From Deltaproteobacteria bacterium RBG_13_61_14 (GTDB taxonomy: Bacteria; RBG-13-61-14), in the NCBI GenBank assembly GCA_001797815.1, contig MGQK01000007.1:19367-38070 (forward strand): a stretch of 18,704 bases of DNA, read 5' to 3'. The notes below the pieces were generated by a model that was not told where the DNA came from, searched no databases, and was given only the letters and a program-made list of their open reading frames with translations. The position numbers were made by a program, and so were the translations under genes. Below, in pieces: positions 13,161 through 18,704 of this stretch (the stretch's first letter is position 1; every line of letters starts with the position of its first letter).

Positions 13161-13280
13161 GGAAAGCGGTTCAAGTTAGCCTGGAAAGGGATACCCAGGC
13201 CAGGGGCAACCGGTGCCTTGGCCAGGAAGCGTCAAGGTATCCTCCGCGCGCTCCCGCGGGCGCCGGCGCCGGAGGGATCG
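13161..13280 (+). promoter_or_regulatory. Structured mRNA leader with overlapping hairpins that can hide the ribosome site
   Basis: Four pairings are visible. (1) GCCTGG (13180-13185) with CCAGGC (13195-13200). (2) a stem of about ten pairs, 13198-13208 with 13214-13223. (3) GGATACC (13189-13195) with GGTATCC (13236-13242), enclosing stem 2. (4) CCTCCG (13241-13246) with CGGAGG (13270-13275), which contains the Shine-Dalgarno sequence of the GTG start at 13280. Pairings 1 and 2 share bases, as do 3 and 4, so alternative folds are possible. It matches no riboswitch class that I know. In GC-rich DNA some pairing arises by chance. Confidence 0.4.
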
Positions 13281-16270
13281 TGGCCCACGCCGTCAAGAAG
13301 CTTCGCATCAAATACCCCTCGGTGGAGTCGTTCTGCCGGGAATACGAGAACAACCTGCGCCACGGTGGTCTTTATGTCAAAACCACCCAACCCTCTTCCC
13401 TCCACGATATCCTGGAGCTGGTCCTCACCTTGCCTGAGCTGGAAGAGGGCTTTTCCTTTCTCGGAGAGGTGGTGAAAATTCAGGACACCGCCGAAGCTGC
13501 GACGCTTGGCCAAAAGGCGGGCATGGCGGTGCAAGTCCTGCGGGAGGACCAGCTCAAGCTGGAGGAACTGAAGGAGAAGCTCAGCCGGATCGAAATTTAC
13601 CGCACCCTGCTCGGGCTCCCGCCGGCCGCGGCCAAGCCCAAAGCCGCGGCGGCCCCGCCGGCGAAACCGGAGCCGCCTTCGCCCGCTCCGCCTCCCCCTC
13701 GGAGCCCGGAGGCACCCAAAATCAAATTCACGCCGGCTTCCGAAGAGCAACCGCCTCCGGCGCTGGCGGAACCGGGATCGGAAGGTCCGAAGATCACCTT
13801 AAGCCCGGCCGCTCCAGAAACTCCCTTGCAAACGGCGGCGGCTCCGCCGCCCTCCCCGGCCCCGGCGCCGAGCGTGGCCCAGCCGGCGGTCAAGGCAGTC
13901 CCCGTTTCAGAAGAACCTTCTCCGAAACTCGCGCCCCCGCCGCCCGCACCCCCGCGTGTCCAGGAGGCTCCCGCAGCCAAGGGGACCTCGCCCGAGCTGC
14001 TGAAAGGCGAGGCCATTGATTTTCTCCGCCAAGCGGTGGGAACGGAAGAGATTGTGGCCCGGCCCTTGCGGCAGGAGATCAAAGCGCCGACCGCGCCGGC
14101 CGAGCGGGTGCGCAAGACGTTTTCGGAGGCGGATAAAAAGCGGCTGGAACCCGTCTCGCAGTTTGTGGGAGTGCTGGTCAAGGCCATGCTCCGCTCCGGC
14201 TATTACGCGCCCGAGCACCCGGAGAGCAAGAAGGCCAAGCAGGGTCTGTATGCCGCCCTGGGCTCGGCCCTGAAGGATGAGCCGGAGATCGGGCTGATCT
14301 CCCGCTTCACCACCGAGGCCTCCGATATCCTGGTCAGCGGGGTGCTGGATGAGCCGGTCAGCCTGCGCTCGCTGTTCAGCGCCGGCACCGCGGAGATGTT
14401 CTTGCCCAAGCTGCGCGAGTATTTCGAGCGCAAGGGCCTGGTCAGTTTCACGATCAAGGGCGGGATCTCGGCCGAGCACTTCGAGACCTTCGTGGACATC
14501 ATGAGCGACCAGGCGGTGGACCGGGAGAGTTCGAGCGAGGTCGGCCACCTGCTGACCGAGGCACTGGTGCGGAACAACATCCAGGACATTTCCACCGTGT
14601 TCCAGGACGACATGATCAAGCTGGGGCTGAAACTGCCCTGGCGGGTGGAGATGGCGATCCAGCGGCTGGCCAAGGACCTGCGCACAGTGCCCATGTTCCA
14701 GAACCTCTCCCCGGCCGAGCTCAACCGGCTCAAGGCCCGGATCATCCAGGATATTTTGCGGCCGCTGCGCGAGCCGCATATGCTCAAGGACATGGTGATC
14801 AACTGCTACCTGATCGCCCGGCACATGAAGGGGATGCAGGCCGAGGAACTGGAGCAGACCCTGATCCAGCATTTTCCCATGACCATTTTGCTCCCCACTT
14901 CCGAGTTTGTTTTTGCGGAGATGAAAGCGCTCAAGGCGGAGCTCGGGAGCAAGCCGGATTCGGAGTTGCTCCGGGACCGGCAGAACGGGATCAAACGTAT
15001 TTTAAAATACATCTCGGTCCGGGTCATCGAGGAGAAGGTGGAGGGCGGGGAAGCGTTTCTGGAGAACCTGTATTTCCAGGATATCCTGAAATTCGAAGAG
15101 CTGCCCCAGGTGGTGCAGGACCGGATCAACACCGTCCGGCTGGCCCAGGCCTTCTCCCAGAACCCCAGTTACTACACCGGCAAGTTTGCCGAGGCGCGCA
15201 CGCCGGAAGACCACCAGCTTTTTCTCCGCTACTGGCGGCGGATTTTGCCGGAGTTGCTCGATAACCGCGATTATCCCAACCTCTACTTCCTTTGCCAGGC
15301 CCTGACCCAGGCCCAGCAACGGGAGCCCGAACAACGGGAGAAGCTGCGGGGCGAGATCAAGGACGAGATCGAATACGTGTGGCACGGACAATACGCCAAC
15401 CTCAAGGACAAGTTCCTCACCGAGAAAAAGGAGACCCGGGCCGGCCTGGACGAGGTGGTGGGGATGCTCGGCGAGAGCGGGATTGAGGTGCTGGTGCAAG
15501 TTTTGGCGGAGAGCGGGGACCGCGGGGTGCGCAAGGGGGCGATTGATGCGCTGATCCGGATCGGGGGCCGATCCCGCAAGTATATCCGGGCGGTGGCGGA
15601 CGACCCGGCCCAGCCCTGGGCCTTGCAGCGCAACGCGATCTTTATTCTCGGCCAGCTCGCGTTGCAGCCGGGGGGCGACTCCGAGGAGGAGAAGCAGACG
15701 GGAGTGAAAGAGGACCTGGCCCGGTTTGAGCGGTTCCTGCGGCACTCGCAGCCGCAGTTGCGGGAAGAAGCCTTGACCGCGCTCTTCCGCCTGGTCGGGC
15801 CCACCGCGCTTCCCAAGCTGGCCGCGGCTCTGGATGATCCCGACCCCCGGGTCCGGCGCCGGGCCTTGGGCTGCCTGGCCCTGCTGCCGGCCCCGCCCGC
15901 GGATTTGGCCGGCCAGGTGGTCCGCCGGCTCCGGCCGGAAGAGGGGGAGAGCGAGGAAGATCTGGTCAAGATCCAGGCGCTGAAGGTGCTGGCGCTGATC
16001 GGCAACGTGGCCGTGGGAGAAGGGGAGGACGTGGAAACCGTGATCCTCGGCCTGCTGGGGGCGGAGGCTGGCTGGAAGCAAAAACTCCTTTCCCGGCTCA
16101 AGAAAGACACGGGCGAGAGCGAGCCGGTCAAGCTCGCGGCCCTCGAGACCTTGGCCAAGATCGGCACGGAAAAGTCGCTCCCCCTGTTCGAGCGCCTGGC
16201 CAAGTCCGCGGCCGGCCAATTCGCCGCCAAGCTCCTGGAAACCAAGCAGCAGATCGAACTCCGCTTGTAA
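13280..16270 (+). CDS. Large cytoplasmic scaffold-like protein: degenerate PilZ domain, Pro/Ala linker, helical middle, HEAT repeats
   Basis: 996 residues from a GTG with GGAGGG close upstream. Residues 1 to about 108 resemble the PilZ-like domain of deltaproteobacterial proteins (TIGR02266 type: 'YPSVESFCREYENNLRHGGLYVKTTQP', 'LVLTLPEL', 'FSFLGEVVKI'). The R-x-x-x-R and D-x-S-x-x-G residues that bind cyclic di-GMP are not intact (N-L-R-H-G-G), so binding is doubtful. Residues about 109-235 are a Pro/Ala/Lys/Glu-rich disordered linker. About 245-710 is alpha-helical with no family I recognise. From about 720 come HEAT-like repeats: 'GIEVLVQVLAESGDRGVRKGAIDALIRIG', 'LREEALTALFRLV', 'LAAALDDPDPRVRRRALGCLALL', 'VKLAALETLAKIG'. 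There is no signal peptide or membrane segment. It probably assembles partners, perhaps with the neighbouring DivIVA protein; that link is inferred. Confidence 0.85.
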   Translation: MAHAVKKLRIKYPSVESFCREYENNLRHGGLYVKTTQPSSLHDILELVLTLPELEEGFSFLGEVVKIQDTAEAATLGQKAGMAVQVLREDQLKLEELKEKLSRIEIYRTLLGLPPAAAKPKAAAAPPAKPEPPSPAPPPPRSPEAPKIKFTPASEEQPPPALAEPGSEGPKITLSPAAPETPLQTAAAPPPSPAPAPSVAQPAVKAVPVSEEPSPKLAPPPPAPPRVQEAPAAKGTSPELLKGEAIDFLRQAVGTEEIVARPLRQEIKAPTAPAERVRKTFSEADKKRLEPVSQFVGVLVKAMLRSGYYAPEHPESKKAKQGLYAALGSALKDEPEIGLISRFTTEASDILVSGVLDEPVSLRSLFSAGTAEMFLPKLREYFERKGLVSFTIKGGISAEHFETFVDIMSDQAVDRESSSEVGHLLTEALVRNNIQDISTVFQDDMIKLGLKLPWRVEMAIQRLAKDLRTVPMFQNLSPAELNRLKARIIQDILRPLREPHMLKDMVINCYLIARHMKGMQAEELEQTLIQHFPMTILLPTSEFVFAEMKALKAELGSKPDSELLRDRQNGIKRILKYISVRVIEEKVEGGEAFLENLYFQDILKFEELPQVVQDRINTVRLAQAFSQNPSYYTGKFAEARTPEDHQLFLRYWRRILPELLDNRDYPNLYFLCQALTQAQQREPEQREKLRGEIKDEIEYVWHGQYANLKDKFLTEKKETRAGLDEVVGMLGESGIEVLVQVLAESGDRGVRKGAIDALIRIGGRSRKYIRAVADDPAQPWALQRNAIFILGQLALQPGGDSEEEKQTGVKEDLARFERFLRHSQPQLREEALTALFRLVGPTALPKLAAALDDPDPRVRRRALGCLALLPAPPADLAGQVVRRLRPEEGESEEDLVKIQALKVLALIGNVAVGEGEDVETVILGLLGAEAGWKQKLLSRLKKDTGESEPVKLAALETLAKIGTEKSLPLFERLAKSAAGQFAAKLLETKQQIELRL

Positions 16271-16286
16271 AAATGAAAGCTGGAGC

Positions 16287-16450
16287 ATTGGGGTCAGAAC
16301 TTTAGGGCTTGTTGCCCAAACAGTTTTGATCCCGAAGTAGGGGCGACCGGCCGGTCGCCCCTGCCAGGTAACCCCGCGATTTTACGATGATGGAAAAACG
16401 AGGGGAAACGGAAATATGATTTGGGCAACAGGCCCTTTACTTTAAACTTA
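16287..16450. repeat. GGGGTCAGA dispersed repeat split by an inserted element
   Basis: ATTGGGGTCAGAACTTTA (16287-16304) and, after a 131-base insertion, TTTACTTTAAACTTA (16436-16450). Joined at the shared TTTA they restore the 30-base unit seen intact at 9652-9681, apart from one base. The repeat begins 16 bases after the stop codon of the HEAT protein gene. Confidence 0.7.
16305..16435. mobile_element. 131-bp MITE-like insertion with 17-bp terminal inverted repeats and TTTA target duplication
   Basis: The ends GGGCTTGTTGCCCAAAC (16305-16321) and the complement of 16419-16435 (GGGCCTGTTGCCCAAAT) agree at 15 of 17 positions. TTTA flanks the element on both sides (16301-16304 and 16436-16439), while the uninterrupted copy of the target at 9652-9681 has one TTTA there. 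Inside lies a perfect 24-base palindrome (16339-16362, centred on ACCGGCCGGT), of the same GTAGGGGCG hairpin class as 825-884. There is no coding capacity, so it would have been moved by a transposase encoded elsewhere. Confidence 0.75.
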
Positions 16451-16515
16451 AGGCGCCTTGGTCAGTACGAATGTAAAATGTAAAGACCCGACCCCCATCG
16501 CACAATCGCAATCGC

Positions 16516-17241
16516 ATGATGCCAATCGCAAAAATGAAAGAAGGGAAAGTCCGCTCACCGGCCCGGGTTGGCCTGATCCTCGGGCTGGGGTTCTTCCTGG
16601 CCGCGGCCGGCTGGCTTGCCGGCTTCCGCCGGCCTCTTTTCCTTTGCCTCTGGAATTCCAGCTATCCGGCCGCTGCGCAAGAACCAAGCGCCCCGCCGGC
16701 TCCCGGCGAACGGGACCCCTTCCTGGCCCGGCTCGCGGCCGCGGCAATCGAGCAGACGACCCGCCCGGTCAGCTACGATCCGAGCTACCTCTCGATCCCC
16801 TACCCGGGCGGCGACGTGCCGGCAGATCGCGGGGTGTGCAGCGACGTGTTGATCCGGGCTTTTCGGAAAGTGGGGGTGGACCTGCAGAAGGAAGTGCATA
16901 AGGACATGCTCTCCCATTTCCGGCTTTACCCGCCGCTCTGGGGCTTGACCCGGCCTGACCCCAACATTGACCACCGGCGGGTGCCCAACCTGATGGTTTT
17001 TTTCAAGCGGAAGGGCGAGGTCTTGGCGATCACCTCCAACCCGGCGGACTACGCGCCGGGGGAGATCGTGGCCTGGGATTTAGGCGGCGGGATCAGCCAC
17101 CTCGGGCTGGTGGTGGACCAGCGCTCCGCGGACGGGAAGCGCTATATGGTTGTGCATAATATCGGGGCCGGGCCGCGCTTGGAGGACGTGCTTTTCGCTT
17201 ACAAGATCATTGGCCATTTTCGGTATGTTGGGCCGGGATGA
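16516..17241 (+). CDS. DUF1287 domain protein, exported NlpC/P60-like fold
   Basis: 241 residues. A hydrophobic stretch at residues 18-36 ('VGLILGLGFFLAAAGWLAG') is a signal anchor or signal peptide, followed by a Pro/Ala-rich spacer to about residue 65. The rest is the DUF1287 domain: 'DRGVCSDVLIRAFRKVGVDL' (Cys 108), 'DPNIDHRRVPNLMVFFKRKG', 'YAPGEIVAWDLGGGISHLGLV' (His 195) and 'VVHNIGAGPRLEDVLF' (His 214). Cysteine followed by histidine in this order is the layout of NlpC/P60-superfamily peptidases and amidases, so a periplasmic role on peptidoglycan or a small amide is likely but unproven. No clear ribosome site; ATG 16519 or ATG 16534 are alternative starts. It stands alone, convergent with the MaoC gene, and is preceded by the repeat with its nested insertion. 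Confidence 0.85.
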   Translation: MMPIAKMKEGKVRSPARVGLILGLGFFLAAAGWLAGFRRPLFLCLWNSSYPAAAQEPSAPPAPGERDPFLARLAAAAIEQTTRPVSYDPSYLSIPYPGGDVPADRGVCSDVLIRAFRKVGVDLQKEVHKDMLSHFRLYPPLWGLTRPDPNIDHRRVPNLMVFFKRKGEVLAITSNPADYAPGEIVAWDLGGGISHLGLVVDQRSADGKRYMVVHNIGAGPRLEDVLFAYKIIGHFRYVGPG

Positions 17242-17305
17242 AGATCAAGAGTTGCCTTCCTGTCGCGCTATACCGGGAAAAGTGAGGGGCGCGGCCTCGA
17301 TCGCC

Positions 17306-17734
17306 TCATGAAAACTCGACCGTCACCACCGCCCTCGTCAGCGGATTCCCTTCCTCGTCTTCCACCATCACCTCGCACTCGATCCATTTGTTATCTTGGT
17401 CGGCGCTCTTCTTCCGGACCGAGGCTTTCTGCACGATGGCGTCTCCGAGATAAATCGGATTGCGATACTGAATCTCAATGCGGCCGACGGCGCCGGAGTC
17501 CCCGACCCAATCTTCCACCATTTTCGGGATGAAAGAAAAAGTATAAACGCCCGCGACCACGATCTCGCGGAAGCCCAAGCGCCGGGCATAGGCCTGGTCG
17601 AAATGCAGGGGGTTGATCTCCCGGACCAGGCGGTTGTAGGCTAAATAGGTTTCCCGGTCCATCCGGAGGCGGGCTTCCGGCAGCCGGTCTCCTTCCTGGA
17701 TATCTTCAAAGCGAAGGCGGTTATCGAAGCCCAT
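17306..17734 (-). CDS. MaoC-like hot-dog dehydratase/hydratase
   Basis: 142 residues, one hot-dog domain. 'YNRLVREINPLHFDQAYARRLGFREIVVAGVYTFSFIPKMVEDW' contains the hydratase-2 motif (N-P-L-H-F-D, then Y-A-x-x-x-G-F and V-A-G) with the Asp/His catalytic pair of (R)-specific enoyl-CoA hydratases and MaoC dehydratases. 'IEIQYRNPIYLGDAIVQKASV' is the usual strand with the P-I-Y-L-G-D turn. It adds water to or removes it from acyl-CoA or acyl-ACP chains. Last gene of a three-gene operon; the preceding stop TGA runs into GGAGG, and the ATG comes 13 bases later. It is probably the catalytic half of a heterodimer with the 17753-18214 protein. Confidence 0.88.
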   Translation of the reverse strand: MGFDNRLRFEDIQEGDRLPEARLRMDRETYLAYNRLVREINPLHFDQAYARRLGFREIVVAGVYTFSFIPKMVEDWVGDSGAVGRIEIQYRNPIYLGDAIVQKASVRKKSADQDNKWIECEVMVEDEEGNPLTRAVVTVEFS

Positions 17735-17752
17735 GCTTTGACTCGGTCCTCC

Positions 17753-18214
17753 TCATACCCGCAGAAAAAACTGATGGACGTCCGAGACAATTTTCCGGTC
17801 CTCTGGATCCATCAGGCTCACTTCGAAATCCACGGCCCAATAGTTCCCCTTCTTGCCGCTTTTCTCCTCCAGGTTGCGGATGGCCAGTTTCTCCCGATAG
17901 GGTCCCGCGCCCAGGCGCAACGGGCCGAAGAACTCGACTTGCGAAGCGGTGTGGATCACGCCTTTGATGAGCTTGGGGAGTTTGACGAAAAACGCGAGGA
18001 ACATCTCGGAGAAAATCGGGCTGGTAAAAGTCATCAAGAAGCCGGTGGGCAAGAGGTCCCGGGCCTGGCAGTGCGCAAAGTCGTGCCCGGTCAAGCGACA
18101 GTATTCCTTGAGCAAGTCAAGGTCCACCGGGAGCGTTTTCACGCCGATGGCGTCCACCACTTCCTGCAGCTTGGCCTGAAAGGCTTGGGCCGAACCCGTT
18201 TTGGTTTCGTCCAT
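17753..18214 (-). CDS. MaoC N-terminal / FAS1-like dehydratase-type hot-dog protein
   Basis: 153 residues. 'LDLLKEYCRLTGHDFAHCQA', 'LLPTGFLMTFTSPIFSEMFL', 'GVIHTASQVEFFGPLRLGAGPYREKLAIRNLEEKSGKKGNYWAVDFEVSLMD' follow the plan of the non-catalytic partner domain (MaoC_dehydrat_N/FAS1-DH type): P-T-x-F in place of the catalytic pair, then H-x-x-x-x-x-x-F-x-x-P-L-x-x-G. No N-x-x-H-x-D motif is present. It lies 13 bases after the acyl-CoA synthetase stop and 18 bases before the catalytic MaoC gene, so the two should be made together and pair as one dehydratase. The substrate is unknown. Confidence 0.8.
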   Translation of the reverse strand: MDETKTGSAQAFQAKLQEVVDAIGVKTLPVDLDLLKEYCRLTGHDFAHCQARDLLPTGFLMTFTSPIFSEMFLAFFVKLPKLIKGVIHTASQVEFFGPLRLGAGPYREKLAIRNLEEKSGKKGNYWAVDFEVSLMDPEDRKIVSDVHQFFLRV

Positions 18215-18227
18215 GCCGGCGCGCCCC

Positions 18228-18704
18228 TCAGCCGCCCGAGGGCAGCAGGCCCTGGGCTTTCATTTTTTCGATCTCCTGCTCGCGGAGCTTGCGCTTGAAG
18301 ATCTTTTCGGTGACGGTCAGGGGAAACTCGTCGCGGAACTCGATGGCCTTGGGCACCGCGTAGGCCGGCAGTTTTTCGCGGCAGAGCTTCTGCACCTCGT
18401 CGCGCACCTGGTCCGGGTCGCGGCCGGGAGCGATGCTTAAGAAAGCCTTGACCCGCTCGCTGCCCGGTCGCTCCGGGTCGGGCAGCCCGATGGCCGCGGC
18501 CATGCGCACGGCCGGGTGCTGGTAGAGCACGTCGTCCACCACCCGGGAATAGACCTTGTTGCCGGAGATGTTGATCATGTCCTTGATCCGGTCCACGATG
18601 TAAAAGTAGCCGTCCTCATCCATGCGGGCGATGTCGCCGGTGGGCAGCCAGCCGTCTTTCAAGCCGGCCCCGGGTTCGGGCCAGTAGCCCTTCATCACCT
18701 GGGG
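18228..18704 (-). CDS. Acyl-CoA synthetase (AMP-forming), C-terminal part, cut by the window edge
   Basis: The frame is open to the last base, so the gene continues beyond the window; about 157 residues are visible. 'VMKGYWPEPGAG', 'DGWLPTGDIARMDEDGYFYIVDRIKDMINISGNKVY' carries the T-G-D adenylate motif (A7) and the D-R-x-K-D-M-I hinge (A8). 'HPAVRMAAAIGLPDPERPGSERVKAFL' follows, and 'FPLTVTEKIFKRKLRE' is the A10 block with the catalytic lysine, although T-x-T-E-K replaces the more common T-x-x-G-K. Similar to FadD-type fatty acyl-CoA ligases. It activates a carboxylic acid with ATP and CoA; the two MaoC-like proteins downstream probably act on the product. Confidence 0.9.
   Translation of the reverse strand, partial: PQVMKGYWPEPGAGLKDGWLPTGDIARMDEDGYFYIVDRIKDMINISGNKVYSRVVDDVLYQHPAVRMAAAIGLPDPERPGSERVKAFLSIAPGRDPDQVRDEVQKLCREKLPAYAVPKAIEFRDEFPLTVTEKIFKRKLREQEIEKMKAQGLLPSGG

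Noticed and set aside
15060-15090. E-N-L-Y-F-Q, a TEV-protease-like recognition sequence, in the HEAT protein
   Set aside because: Chance occurrence. The following residue is Asp, and the surrounding DNA has no vector or tag features.
13907-16288. Long minus-strand frames (13907-14872, 15002-16288) opposite the HEAT protein
   Set aside because: Antisense shadows. The plus frame is continuous over 996 codons with domain structure and HEAT repeats.
17242-17305. Possible terminator between the convergent DUF1287 and MaoC genes (GTGAGG ... CCTCAT)
   Set aside because: Only five or six pairs across a long loop and no T-run on either strand.

Overview
The window comes from a GC-rich, Gram-negative-type bacterium with compact operons separated by long, repeat-filled intergenic stretches. 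Three things point to an uncultured soil or sediment lineage of the Desulfobacterota, Acidobacteriota or Aminicenantes kind: the maf-yggS-proC-divIVA-DUF167 order, a degenerate PilZ domain of the type common in deltaproteobacteria, and palindromic cacgaagg/cgcaaag spacer repeats. That placement is an inference and not firm. The middle part (about 7.4-9.1 kb) is clearly AT-richer than the rest.

Layout. 1-1400: a minus-strand hypothetical gene, then a spacer with two palindromic repeat elements. 1404-1700: a small secreted eight-cysteine protein. 1713-4383 (minus): a phytoene-desaturase/carotenoid-isomerase-like FAD oxidoreductase followed by a membrane acyltransferase, divergent from 4478-6252 (plus), an NAD-dependent epimerase/dehydratase and an ECF-transporter-type membrane protein. 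6253-7470: a 1.2-kb region without protein genes that holds the strongest unexplained signal, a promoter, a folded RNA with a 16-bp closing helix, and a strong intrinsic terminator (about 6770-7004). 7471-9336 (minus): an AT-rich island with a membrane-anchored beta-propeller-like protein, translationally coupled to a secreted NlpC/P60-like gene that is frameshifted and cut off by a repeat. 9337-10117: repeats. 10118-13136: a good promoter and the overlapping operon maf, yggS, proC, divIVA-like, DUF167. 13125-16270: a separate promoter, a structured leader, and a 996-residue degenerate-PilZ / proline-rich linker / HEAT-repeat protein. 16271-16515: a small inverted-repeat element inserted into another dispersed repeat. 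16516-17241: a DUF1287 protein. 17306-18704 (minus): an acyl-CoA synthetase (partial) followed by two MaoC-like hot-dog proteins, an acyl-CoA metabolism operon.

Working together: the 10-16 kb genes are housekeeping and cell-division-linked functions (nucleotide sanitation, PLP homeostasis, proline synthesis, a DivIVA coiled coil) next to a probable cytoplasmic scaffold. The 17.3-18.7 kb genes probably activate and hydrate or dehydrate an acyl chain. No CRISPR array, tRNA, rRNA, complete insertion sequence or phage gene was seen. All functional calls come from reading sequence motifs; no database search or folding program was run.
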